Positions 1 to 6,877 of a DNA stretch of 17,339 bases are shown in pieces. The notes under the pieces are model-generated. The model searched no databases. It saw only the letters and a list, made by a program, of their open reading frames with translations, and had not been told where the DNA came from. A program made the position numbers and the translations under genes. Every line of letters starts with the position of its first letter. Within the stretch, counting starts at the first letter, position 1. The stretch comes from Symbiobacteriaceae bacterium. GTDB lineage: Bacteria; Bacillota; JAAYKD01; WRDA01. The DNA is taken from assembly GCA_009779515.1 (NCBI GenBank), contig WREE01000025.1, forward strand, positions 1 to 17,339, read 5' to 3'.

Positions 1-3
1 CGT

Positions 4-120
4 CCCCTACAAAATGACTGCTGCTACATTGAAACAACCCAATCGTTGTGTAACCGTGACTTATTAGTTCCTGCACCATATTGGCGATGGATTTTTGTAG
101 GGGCAGATGGCAATCTGCCC
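4..120. repeat. Intergenic palindromic repeat cluster (REP/MITE-like)
   Basis: The sequence CCCCTACAAAA at 4-14 is the exact reverse complement of TTTTGTAGGGG at 93-103. The second copy runs straight into a perfect 8-bp stem, GGGCAGAT (101-108) with ATCTGCCC (113-120), around a GGCA loop. Small GTAGGGGC-type palindromes of this kind are commonly dispersed in bacterial intergenic DNA. I infer a non-coding repeat and see no convincing gene in 1-228. The left end may continue beyond the window. The paired arms could be the ends of a miniature element of about 100 bp or two independent repeat copies facing each other. Confidence 0.5.
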
Positions 121-160
121 GTTTATGCTCATAACGGTTTTACGCTTTCAATAAAATGCC

Positions 161-200
161 ACGAGCCTCCTCTGCCGATATCCCGGCGGAGGAGGCTCGT
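161..200 (-). terminator. Hairpin terminator downstream of the ArsR-family gene
   Basis: A perfect 12-bp inverted repeat, ACGAGCCTCCTC (161-172) with GAGGAGGCTCGT (189-200), is extended inward by a G-U pair and GCCG/CGGC. It begins 29 bases past the ArsR stop codon. Read on the minus strand it is followed by a moderately T-rich stretch (GGCATTTTATTG). Position and stem strength make it a likely intrinsic terminator for the repressor gene; the T-tract is not a long uninterrupted run. Confidence 0.65.
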
Positions 201-228
201 TATGTTTTGGGGCTATCTAACGGCTTTG

Positions 229-627
229 TTAGTTCGGGCAACACTCGTGGACATGGGCGAAGCCTTTTTCAAAAATATCTTTGACGTGGTCGTCTGCCAG
301 GGAGTAGTAAATATTTTTCCCCTGCCGTTGAAATTTGACCAAATTTGATAAGCGCAGGGATTTAAGCTGGTGGGAGATTGCCGATTTCGTCATATTAAGC
401 AGAACAGCCAGGTCGCAAACACACATTTCGTTTTGATGCAAAGCCCAGAGGATCTTGACCCTGGTAGGACTGGAGAGCATTTTGTAAAGGTTGGCCAGAT
501 CCTGAAACTCGTCCTGGTCAGGCATTACCGCTCTTACGCGGAGGATGACCTCTTCATGGATACTTTCCACATCGCACTGCAAAGGATGCAAAGCTCTTTC
601 TTTGAGCGTGGCACGAGATAGAGCCAT
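229..627 (-). CDS. ArsR/SmtB-family metal-sensing repressor (CadC/ZiaR-like)
   Basis: A 132-residue winged-helix repressor that should release DNA when it binds Zn, Cd or Pb. Two metal-site signatures are visible. The alpha-3 type motif EMCVCDL (residues 67-73, C69 and C71) comes with an upstream C18 that could complete it. The alpha-5 type motif D-x-H-x10-H-x-x-E is matched exactly by D112, H114, H125 and E128. The recognition-helix region (about 79-95, MTKSAISHQLKSL) and the wing (QGKNIYYSL) follow. ATG 627 is chosen because TAAGGAGG lies 7 bases upstream (635-642); the in-frame GTG at 633 is too close to that site. The gene is divergent from the HMA/ATPase genes, its likely targets. The family assignment is firm; the exact metal is an inference. 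Confidence 0.93.
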   Translation of the reverse strand: MALSRATLKERALHPLQCDVESIHEEVILRVRAVMPDQDEFQDLANLYKMLSSPTRVKILWALHQNEMCVCDLAVLLNMTKSAISHQLKSLRLSNLVKFQRQGKNIYYSLADDHVKDIFEKGFAHVHECCPN

Positions 628-662
628 GACCACACCTCCTTACCAGGTATTTCTTCCCAAAA

Positions 663-691
663 ACTATATGCTTCCGCTGCTTTCTTGTCAA
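663..691 (-). promoter_or_regulatory. Sigma-A-type promoter for the ArsR-family gene
   Basis: On the minus strand a perfect TTGACA (691-686) is followed by a 17-base spacer and TATAGT (668-663), about 35 bases upstream of the start codon at 627. Its -35 box is only 20 bases from the -35 box of the plus-strand promoter, and the two form an inverted repeat (TTGTCAAG 685-692, CTTGACAA 711-718). Confidence 0.75.
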
Positions 692-711
692 GTTTTTTTT
701 CCTCCAAGGTC

Positions 712-740
712 TTGACAAAGTCTGAGATGCTGTGTATACT
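712..740 (+). promoter_or_regulatory. Sigma-A-type promoter for the HMA/ATPase operon
   Basis: TTGACA (712-717), a 17-base spacer and TATACT (735-740) lie about 57 bases upstream of the HMA protein start. This is near consensus, so strong expression would be expected unless a repressor blocks it, which fits a metal-induced operon. Confidence 0.8.
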
Positions 741-744
741 GGCA

Positions 745-767
745 ACAGTTGAATAAACGTGCAACTG
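745..767. promoter_or_regulatory. Candidate metal-repressor operator
   Basis: An inverted repeat, CAGTTG (746-751) and CAACTG (762-767) with a 10-base spacer, sits directly after the -10 box, where a bound repressor would block transcription start. TTGAA-containing inverted repeats are typical of ArsR/SmtB operators. The nine bases ACAGTTGAA at 745-753 recur at 1071-1079, before the ATPase gene. The role is inferred from position and the shared motif. Confidence 0.45.
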
Positions 768-796
768 ATTTATCTTTAATAACGGAGGTAGGGCTA

Positions 797-1018
797 ATGA
801 AAAAATCTTTCAAGCTCGAAGGTCTTAACTGCGCGCATTGCGCCGGTCAGATCGAAGAAGGGGTCGCTAAGCTCGATGGCGTAACCCATGTGACCATGAA
901 CTTTGCCACCACCAGGCTGACTATTGAAGGCGAAAACGACAAAATGGACAACATTGTGGCAGCTGCCATGACTATCATCAAGCAAGTTGAGCCTCATATC
1001 GAAGTCAAGAAGGCGTAA
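797..1018 (+). CDS. Free-standing HMA-domain heavy-metal-binding protein
   Basis: A 73-residue single HMA (heavy-metal-associated) domain with the fold and length of a metallochaperone. The metal-binding loop is GLNCAHC (C12 and C15, CxxC). The ATG at 797 is chosen because GGAGG (784-788) lies 8 bases upstream; an earlier in-frame ATG at 749 lies in the operator and has no ribosome binding site. The P-type ATPase that follows lacks its own N-terminal HMA domain, so this protein probably does the job of that domain in trans, handing metal to the pump or serving a regulatory role. It could be mistaken for a copper chaperone, but the neighbouring ATPase has the Zn/Cd/Pb-type signature. Confidence 0.88.
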   Translation: MKKSFKLEGLNCAHCAGQIEEGVAKLDGVTHVTMNFATTRLTIEGENDKMDNIVAAAMTIIKQVEPHIEVKKA

Positions 1019-1028
1019 CTAAAAAGCG

Positions 1029-1056
1029 GGGGATGCCCCTAAAACATGGCATCCCC
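1029..1056 (+). terminator. Hairpin between the HMA and ATPase genes
   Basis: A perfect 9-bp stem, GGGGATGCC (1029-1037) with GGCATCCCC (1048-1056), encloses a 10-base loop just after the HMA stop codon. Only TAATATTG follows, without a T-run, so it is at best a partial terminator or an RNA-stability hairpin. It could lower ATPase expression relative to the HMA protein. Confidence 0.5.
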
Positions 1057-1070
1057 TAATATTGCAGCAT

Positions 1071-1103
1071 ACAGTTGAACAGTTGAGCAAATATTGCTAT
1101 ATA
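1071..1103 (+). promoter_or_regulatory. Possible second promoter/operator before the ATPase
   Basis: TTGAAC (1075-1080), 17 bases and TATATA (1098-1103) form a modest promoter match 24 bases before the ATPase start. The -35 region includes ACAGTTGAA (1071-1079), identical to the sequence in the first operator candidate. The promoter match is weak; the shared nonamer is the stronger signal. Confidence 0.3.
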
Positions 1104-1127
1104 GCATTGATCATAAGGAGTGGTTTG

Positions 1128-2984
1128 ATGAACCCGGTGATGAAGAGAAAACTCATAAGGCTTGTGGCAGGAAGTGTTATTCTGGCGGCAGCTTTGGTCT
1201 TAAAATTAGAAAACCCCTTACCCAACTTTGTCCTATACTTTGCCGCCTACCTGGTTATCGGCAGCGACATTTTGCTGCGCTCGGCGCGCAATATCGCTCG
1301 CGGTCAGTGGCTAGACGAAAACTTCCTGATGAGCATTGCTACGGTGGGCGCCTTTGTCATCGGCGAGTATTTCGAAGGGGTTCTGGTTATGTGGTTCTTT
1401 CAGGTAGGGGACTTCTTCCAGAGTTACGCCGTCAACAGGTCTCGTAAATCCATTGCCGACCTGATGGATATCCGACCCGACCACGCCAATGTGCATAGGG
1501 AAGGAGAAATTATCAGGGTTGATCCTGATGAGGTAACCTTAGGAGAAACCATTATCATTAGAGCCGGCGAACGAGTTCCTTTGGATGGTATAATTATCGA
1601 AGGGAATTCTAACTTGGACACCTCGGCTTTAACTGGCGAGTCGGTGCCCCGGGAAGTAGGTCCTGGCAGTGAAGTGCTCAGCGGCTGTATTAATGTCAAT
1701 GGCTTGTTAACCGTAGAAGTTACCAAGGAGTTTTACGATTCCACCGTCAGTAAAATCCTCGACTTAGTAGAGAATGCGGTGACTAAGAAGGCGCAAACGG
1801 AGAACTTTATCACCAGGTTTGCCCGTCATTACACCCCGGCAGTGGTCGGCTTAGCTACCATCATTTCGCTGTTGCCGCCTCTTTTTATACCAGGAGCTTC
1901 TTTCTACGATTGGATCTACCGCGGGTTAACTTTCCTGGTTATCTCCTGCCCCTGCGCTCTGGTGGTTTCTATTCCCCTCACCTTCTTTGGCGGTATCGGG
2001 GGAGCTTCCCGCAAAGGGATTTTAGTTAAAGGTAGCAACTACCTGGAGGCGCTCTCCCAGATGGAAGTGGTAGTTTTTGATAAGACCGGCACTTTAACTC
2101 ATGGAGTCTTCAATGTCCAGGAGGTTCATGGGGTGGGCATCACCGCTGATAAATTGTTGGAGATTGCTGCCCATGCCGAGGCTTTCTCCAATCATCCCAT
2201 CGCCTCTTCCCTTAAGCGGGCTTACAGCAGAGATATTGATAACAGCAGGATCGGCGAAGTCGAGGAGATATCCGGGCATGGTGTTCGCGCCATAGTGGAT
2301 GGCCAAGAGGTTCTGGCAGGTAATGCCCGCTTCATGCACAGCAGGAATGTTGCTTACGAAATTGGTGAAGTTCATGGCACAGTTGTCCTGGTAGCTGTAG
2401 AGGGCACTTTCCTCGGGCATATTCTTATCGCTGACGAAATTAAGGAAGATGCTCGCGAGGCCGTCCGCTCCCTAAGAGATGCCGGTATTAAGAAACTGGT
2501 GATGCTCACCGGGGATGCTAAGGTCATCGGCGAAAAAGTAGGTCGCGATTTAGGGCTGGATATGGTTTTCGCCGAGCTTTTGCCCGGCGATAAGGTGGAT
2601 AAGGTGGAAGAACTCCTGGCTAATACCTCGGCACAAGGCAAACTGGCCTTTGTGGGGGACGGTATTAACGATGCTCCAGTCCTCACCCGTTCCGATGTGG
2701 GTATTGCTATGGGGGCTCTGGGCTCAGACGCTGCCATTGAGGCTGCCGATGTGGTTATTATGACCGATGAGCCTTCGAAAATTGCCACCGGTATTCGGGT
2801 TTCTCAAAAGACTCTGGGGATTGTTCGCCAGAATATCTTTTTCTCCCTGGGCATTAAGTTTGCGGTTATGCTCCTAGCGACCCTGGGATTTGCCTCCATG
2901 ATTGCCGGTATCTTTGCCGACGTGGGGGTGCTGGTTCTAACTGTCTTTAATTCCATGCGGGCATTAAATGTGGAGAATTTCTGA
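1128..2984 (+). CDS. cadA: P1B-type Zn(II)/Cd(II)/Pb(II)-exporting ATPase (CadA/ZntA-like)
   Basis: A 618-residue inner-membrane pump that uses ATP to export divalent soft metals. Visible in order: transmembrane segments in the first 100 residues, the actuator TGES (169-172), the transmembrane CPC metal site (C274 and C276, followed by SIP), the phosphorylation motif DKTGT with D318, the P1B HP motif (H356, P357) and the hinge GDGINDAP (510-517). In the last helices lie K577 and D598 (DVG), 21 residues apart, the spacing of the ZntA Lys/Asp pair, which supports P1B-2 (Zn/Cd/Pb) specificity over copper. There is no N-terminal HMA domain; a separate HMA protein is encoded upstream. ATG 1128 is chosen because AAGGAG lies 7 bases upstream (1115-1120); the 22-residue upstream extension has none. 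It is tail to tail with the next gene, 3 bases apart. The cadA symbol is by homology; zinc may be the real substrate. Confidence 0.92.
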   Translation: MNPVMKRKLIRLVAGSVILAAALVLKLENPLPNFVLYFAAYLVIGSDILLRSARNIARGQWLDENFLMSIATVGAFVIGEYFEGVLVMWFFQVGDFFQSYAVNRSRKSIADLMDIRPDHANVHREGEIIRVDPDEVTLGETIIIRAGERVPLDGIIIEGNSNLDTSALTGESVPREVGPGSEVLSGCINVNGLLTVEVTKEFYDSTVSKILDLVENAVTKKAQTENFITRFARHYTPAVVGLATIISLLPPLFIPGASFYDWIYRGLTFLVISCPCALVVSIPLTFFGGIGGASRKGILVKGSNYLEALSQMEVVVFDKTGTLTHGVFNVQEVHGVGITADKLLEIAAHAEAFSNHPIASSLKRAYSRDIDNSRIGEVEEISGHGVRAIVDGQEVLAGNARFMHSRNVAYEIGEVHGTVVLVAVEGTFLGHILIADEIKEDAREAVRSLRDAGIKKLVMLTGDAKVIGEKVGRDLGLDMVFAELLPGDKVDKVEELLANTSAQGKLAFVGDGINDAPVLTRSDVGIAMGALGSDAAIEAADVVIMTDEPSKIATGIRVSQKTLGIVRQNIFFSLGIKFAVMLLATLGFASMIAGIFADVGVLVLTVFNSMRALNVENF

Positions 2985-2987
2985 GGA

Positions 2988-3299
2988 TCAGGGCATACTT
3001 TTACCGCCGACCACTGCTTCCAACCTAAACTTCACCACTCCATCGGCGCAGTAGAATTCGCCTCTATGCCTGGTTGCTCCTGCCAATAGATTGGCTAAGT
3101 CGCCACCTGAGCGGACAGCTTCCATCAAAGGGAACAGTTTCGCCATCGACTTAGAGCAGAAGCCACCGGGGCAGCCATAGCCGCAGCTATAACTGTCGCC
3201 GACTTCGTGACCTTTGCGGCAGCTCTCGGGCTTATCGTCAGCGCCCACTGCTGTTACCGTAATATGGAAAGAGTACTCTTCCGGATACCAGTTTTTCAT
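2988..3299 (-). CDS. TIGR04076-like small cysteine-rich protein
   Basis: A 103-residue soluble protein with no signal peptide and five cysteines (C27, C39, C43, C48, C84). Its layout matches my memory of the TIGR04076 family of small anaerobe proteins: Cys-x-x-GHxVGD (C27 to D35), a central GCPGGFC stretch, LFPLMEAVRSGGD (about 55-67) and a terminal CADGVVKFRLE segment. The family has no established function; the cysteines suggest metal or cluster binding or redox chemistry, but that is inference. ATG 3299 is preferred over ATG 3305 because AAGGAGG (3307-3313) is 7 bases from the former and only 1 from the latter. It converges on the metal ATPase with a 3-base gap, leaving no room for a terminator. 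Confidence 0.75.
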   Translation of the reverse strand: MKNWYPEEYSFHITVTAVGADDKPESCRKGHEVGDSYSCGYGCPGGFCSKSMAKLFPLMEAVRSGGDLANLLAGATRHRGEFYCADGVVKFRLEAVVGGKSMP

Positions 3300-3416
3300 G
3301 GTCATGCCTCCTTAAGCAAGGCGGTTAGCCTGGGAGCAACGATAAAACTAAATAACTTGGTAACAGGCAACCTGGAATTAAAATATTTATGTGGTAATAT
3401 GAGGAGGGGTAACCTT

Positions 3417-3782
3417 ATGGAGTTACAAATACTGGATTTAGAGTTGACCGTATGCAAAATAAAAGATCTTGAGCAGGTAGACTTCTCGCGAGAGTTTGTC
3501 TTCCTTGCGAAAACAGACGAAGAGATTTCTTTGGTCGCTGAAACTGCGTACATACCTGCTAATACAGTTGTGGCCGAAGAGGGCTGGCGGGCTTTCAGAA
3601 TTACTGGTATCATCGACTTTGCCACAGTGGGGGTCATTGCCAAAATATCCGGACTTTTAGCAGCGGCTTCCCTGGGGATATTTGTCATCTCAACCTATAA
3701 TACCGACTATGTTTTACTCAAAACTGAAGACTTCGCCCCAGGAGTTCAAGTCCTTTTAGCTAACGGCTACACTGTGCGCTAG
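3417..3782 (+). CDS. ACT-domain protein (ACT_7/CASTOR-like), function unknown
   Basis: A 121-residue protein. The C-terminal half, with IIDFATVGVIAKISGLLAAA, GIFVISTYNTDYVLLKTED and a final LLANGYTVR, is the usual signature of the stand-alone ACT_7/CASTOR-like group. These proteins resemble the regulatory ligand-binding domains of amino-acid-metabolism enzymes. The N-terminal half is a second, more divergent ACT-like unit. The ligand is not predictable, though amino acids are typical of the fold. ATG 3417 is chosen because GAGGAGGGG (3401-3409) lies 7 bases upstream; an upstream extension of 70 residues is open but overlaps the divergent gene and has no ribosome binding site. Confidence 0.8.
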   Translation: MELQILDLELTVCKIKDLEQVDFSREFVFLAKTDEEISLVAETAYIPANTVVAEEGWRAFRITGIIDFATVGVIAKISGLLAAASLGIFVISTYNTDYVLLKTEDFAPGVQVLLANGYTVR

Positions 3783-3838
3783 AACGGTTAGGCCCCATTT
3801 ATCAGTGTAGTAGCAAAATTTTTACGTTTAAACCGTTC
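3782..3838. repeat. Inverted repeat between convergent genes
   Basis: GAACGGTT (3782-3789) pairs with AACCGTTC (3831-3838) across a 41-base A/T-rich loop between the ACT gene and the YitT gene, reaching into the end of the latter. It could act as a shared, weak bidirectional terminator. The long loop makes this doubtful. Confidence 0.25.
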
Positions 3839-4676
3839 CGGTTCCGATAGTGAAGCCTTTACCATGGACATCTGCCACCACATCCGTGATCATAAAGGCT
3901 TCTTTGTCGTACTTATGGACAATTTCAATAAGGGGCTGGTAATCTTCCCGGTTGATAGTAACCATCAGCATGGGAAGTTCCTGCTGTGAGTAGGCACCTT
4001 TGGCACTGATTATGGTTACCCCCCTGCCGATAATTGCCATAATATCTTGCGCTATCTCCTCATGTTTAGAACTGATAATATGGACACGCTTTTTCTTGTT
4101 GGTTCCGTTCTCGATATAGCTCATGACTATAGCGGTAATCACAATAGATAAAATGGCATAGAAGAAAGCATCAATATCGAAAACCAGGAGGCACAAGGTT
4201 ACCACCACCCCATCGGTAAGAAGCAGCCCCAGGGAGGTAGAAATGCCAAACTGTTTTTTTAGTATTAAAGGCGGCACGGCAGTCCCACCGCTGGATGCTT
4301 TTTGGCTATACATTATCGATACTGCCACTCCAAAGATAGCGCTACCGACTATCATGGAAAGCATGGTGTCGTTAACCAACCTATACTTAGGGACTAGAGC
4401 TATGAAGAGAGGCAGTAGACCGGCTCCGATAACTGTGTTGAAAAAAACTTCTCGTCCCAGCATGAGCAGAGCTATCAGGAGCATCACGGCGTTCCCCACC
4501 CAGACTACCACTGCGCGGTCAAACCCCGCATACGCTTCCAGGATAACCGCCAAGCCGGTTAACCCTCCGGCAGCAATACTGTGAGGCGCCAGAAAAAGGT
4601 TGACGCCAACAGCAACTAAGGCAACTGCCAAAGTGATTAGCGTTACCTTTTTGAACCAGTATTTAACTTTTACCAT
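3828..4676 (-). CDS. YitT family membrane protein (DUF161 + DUF2179)
   Basis: A 282-residue protein. Residues about 8-205 hold five or six hydrophobic helices with the family hallmarks LFLAPHSIAAGGLTG near the N-terminus and SSGGTAVPPLILKK mid-protein. The last 70 residues form the cytosolic DUF2179 domain (RGVTIISAKGAYS ... MITDVVADVHGKGF). YitT proteins are widespread in Firmicutes; their transport or sensing function is not firmly established. ATG 4676 is chosen because GGAGGAG (4688-4694) lies 11 bases upstream; an in-frame ATG at 4718 has no ribosome binding site and would put a polar stretch before the first helix. It is divergent from the RNase HI gene. Confidence 0.9.
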   Translation of the reverse strand: MVKVKYWFKKVTLITLAVALVAVGVNLFLAPHSIAAGGLTGLAVILEAYAGFDRAVVVWVGNAVMLLIALLMLGREVFFNTVIGAGLLPLFIALVPKYRLVNDTMLSMIVGSAIFGVAVSIMYSQKASSGGTAVPPLILKKQFGISTSLGLLLTDGVVVTLCLLVFDIDAFFYAILSIVITAIVMSYIENGTNKKKRVHIISSKHEEIAQDIMAIIGRGVTIISAKGAYSQQELPMLMVTINREDYQPLIEIVHKYDKEAFMITDVVADVHGKGFTIGTGTV

Positions 4677-4772
4677 GGTGGCTACCACTCCTCCGGTTAA
4701 TCTAGGGCATAGTACCATGAATCTACAATGGATTTTATCTTACTCGGCAGGAGGTAGGCATTTATCAAGGAA

Positions 4773-5210
4773 GTGACTATTTACACCGATGGCGCCTGTT
4801 CCGGCAACCCGGGACCGGGGGGATGGGGAGCTGTCCTTCTCTATCTTGACAAACGCTTGGAAATAAGTGGCGGGGAAGCTGCTACCACCAACAACCGTAT
4901 GGAGCTGATAGCGGCTATTGCGGCTTTGCAACACCTTAAAGAGGCATGTTCGGTAACCCTGTTCAGCGACTCCTCCTACCTGGTCGATCCCTTCAACAAA
5001 GGGTGGCTGGCAAATTGGTCACGACAGGGGTGGCGTAGAAGCAAAACCGCCATGGTGAAAAACCCAGATTTATGGCAAGAACTCCTGTCTCTTAGCGCCA
5101 TACACCATATTACTTGGTGCTGGGTCAAAGGACACGCAGCGAACCGGGAAAACAACCGCTGCGATGAGCTGGCTCGCGCCTGGATAGCCGCCCATAAACC
5201 CTACCTATAA
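4773..5210 (+). CDS. rnhA: Ribonuclease HI
   Basis: Degrades the RNA strand of RNA-DNA hybrids. Numbering from the GTG at 4773 (145 residues), the catalytic acids are D6 (YTDG), E44 (RMEL), D66 (SDSS) and D131 (CDEL), with H121 in the GHAANRENN loop; the family motifs SGNPGPGGWGA and NKGWLANWSRQGW are intact. The start is uncertain. The GTG sits one base after AAGGA, too close for that site, and 18 bases after the good AGGAGG at 4749-4754. Three codons upstream is an in-frame ATC at 4764, 9 bases from AGGAGG, which would give the usual RNase HI beginning M-K-E-V-T-I-Y-T-D-G. The coordinates given are the conservative GTG version. The gene is convergent with the ABC-F gene, and the two overlap by 6 bases. 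Confidence 0.92.
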   Translation: MTIYTDGACSGNPGPGGWGAVLLYLDKRLEISGGEAATTNNRMELIAAIAALQHLKEACSVTLFSDSSYLVDPFNKGWLANWSRQGWRRSKTAMVKNPDLWQELLSLSAIHHITWCWVKGHAANRENNRCDELARAWIAAHKPYL

Positions 5211-6827
5211 GTTTTTGTAGGCGCGGTACTCCTCGTAGTCTCCTTCATAGGTGATAATTTCCAAGTTGCCTATGGCAAAAATCCGCTGGGCTATTTTTTG
5301 AATGAAGTAGCGGTCATGGGAGACAAAAAGGATGGTGCCGTCAAAATCCAGCAAGGCGTTTTCCAGCATTTCCCTGGTCTCAATATCGATATGGTTAGTC
5401 GGCTCGTCTAACACCAGCAGGTTAATTTCATGCTGCATCAGTACTGCCAACTTCAACAAAACCTTCTCTCCTCCGGAGAGAGCGGCCACCCGCTTGTAAA
5501 CATCCTCGCCAAAGAAGAAATACTTAGCCAAAATGTTTCGAGCTTGCCCTTCGGTGCAAATTACTTCCCCTCTAAAGGTATCTAGAACCGAAGTACGGTC
5601 GTCGGCAAAGCGTATTTCCTGGGGAACGTAGCCAATTTTCGCGTTTTCAGCGATACTTATACCGTGGCTGGGGATCTCCCCTAAAATAGCCCGTAACAGG
5701 GTAGTCTTACCGGAACCGTTGTCGCCAATAAGGCACCCTTTATCGCGAAAAAAGAGCATTAAACTCGCTTGGCGCAACAGCAGCTTCTCACCTATTTGCA
5801 ACGTCACCCCTTGGAGCTTAAGAACCTCCTTGCTGCTACGGTTCCCGGTAAAGCTTAAAGGTATCTGCGCCTTCTCTAGCTCGGGACGCTCTAATTTATC
5901 CATCTTCTCCAGACGTTTTTCTAACTCTTTCGCTCGACGATAGAAGTCTTCGTTATCGGCACGAGCCGCCCAATCCCGATAGCGACGGATCGCCGCCTCC
6001 ATCGCCTCAATCTTTTTTTGCTGGTTTTTGTATTGCTCAAATTCCAACATCAAAAGCCTCTCCTGCTCTTTCAGAGAAAAGCTGTAGTTACCCATAAAGG
6101 CGGTGCATTTCCCTTTGTAAAGAAGGATGGTTTTGGTCGCCACCCTATCGAGAAAATAGCGGTCGTGGGAGACGATGATCACGGTGCCTTTATACCGCGC
6201 CAGATAGCCCTCGAACCACTCCAAGGTCTGCATATCTAGGTGATTAGTAGGCTCATCCAGCAGCAAAATATCCGGGTTGCGCAGCATGACACAGGCCAGC
6301 ATCACAATAGTCTTCTGTCCACCACTGAGGGCGTTGAAAGGTCTGTCCAAAAGTTCAGTCAACCCAAAACCGGTAGTGACTCTGCCGAAGCGCTCCTCGA
6401 TACCATAACCGTCCAGAGATTCGTATAGCTCTTGCTGATGAGCATAAGAGCGCATCAAACGTTCCAAGGCTTTATCGTCCCGAGCAGCAGTACTGGCTGA
6501 CATCTGAGCTTCCAATTGGCGCAGCCGCTCTTCGATGGCTTGCAGCTCGGCGAAAGGTTCCATCAGCAGTTCCCGGGTCAAGGTTTCCCGCGCCAGCAGT
6601 TCGGGGATCTGTTCCAGATAGCCAATAGTCGCTCCCCGGCGCACTTGCACACTGCCGGAGGTGACGATCTCCTCGCCATAAATGATCTTTAAGATAGTTG
6701 ATTTTCCCGTGCCATTACGACCGACTAAGGCTACCCTCTCCCCGGTGGTAACTTCTAAGTTCACCCCGTTCAAGACATTGCCAAAGCCGAAGTTGCGCAC
6801 CACATTATTCATGCCAATTTCCAACAT
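5205..6827 (-). CDS. ABC-F family ATPase (ribosome-associated type)
   Basis: A 540-residue soluble protein with two ABC ATPase domains and no membrane segment. Domain 1 has Walker A GRNGTGKST (36-44), signature LSGGQ (167-171) and Walker B ending LLLDEPTNHLD. Domain 2 has GDNGSGKTT (368-376), LSGGE (450-454) and LVLDEPTNHID (about 471-481). The charged linker at about 240-325, rich in Lys, Glu and Arg, matches the position of the ABC-F interdomain linker that reaches into the ribosome. ABC-F proteins act in translation (EttA-like) or antibiotic resistance (ribosomal protection); the subfamily cannot be told by eye. It lies 50 bases downstream of the M24 peptidase on the same strand and is probably cotranscribed. 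Only a weak GAGGG precedes ATG 6827. Confidence 0.92.
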   Translation of the reverse strand: MLEIGMNNVVRNFGFGNVLNGVNLEVTTGERVALVGRNGTGKSTILKIIYGEEIVTSGSVQVRRGATIGYLEQIPELLARETLTRELLMEPFAELQAIEERLRQLEAQMSASTAARDDKALERLMRSYAHQQELYESLDGYGIEERFGRVTTGFGLTELLDRPFNALSGGQKTIVMLACVMLRNPDILLLDEPTNHLDMQTLEWFEGYLARYKGTVIIVSHDRYFLDRVATKTILLYKGKCTAFMGNYSFSLKEQERLLMLEFEQYKNQQKKIEAMEAAIRRYRDWAARADNEDFYRRAKELEKRLEKMDKLERPELEKAQIPLSFTGNRSSKEVLKLQGVTLQIGEKLLLRQASLMLFFRDKGCLIGDNGSGKTTLLRAILGEIPSHGISIAENAKIGYVPQEIRFADDRTSVLDTFRGEVICTEGQARNILAKYFFFGEDVYKRVAALSGGEKVLLKLAVLMQHEINLLVLDEPTNHIDIETREMLENALLDFDGTILFVSHDRYFIQKIAQRIFAIGNLEIITYEGDYEEYRAYKNL

Positions 6828-6877
6828 AGTTAACCCTCATCCTTGCTTTTAGCGGAGCCACCGCTTACCGTGAATAT

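Noticed and set aside
46..348. Open frame of 100 codons on the plus strand
   Set aside because: It runs through the palindromic repeat, the terminator hairpin and the antisense of the ArsR gene, has no ribosome binding site and resembles no protein I know.
3372..3400. Promoter (CTGGAA, TAATAT) for the ACT gene
   Set aside because: The -35 match is poor and the -10 abuts the ribosome binding site, leaving too little leader.
3207..3416. N-terminal extension of 70 residues on the ACT-domain protein
   Set aside because: It overlaps the divergent Cys-rich gene, and the strong GAGGAGGGG ribosome binding site is placed for ATG 3417.
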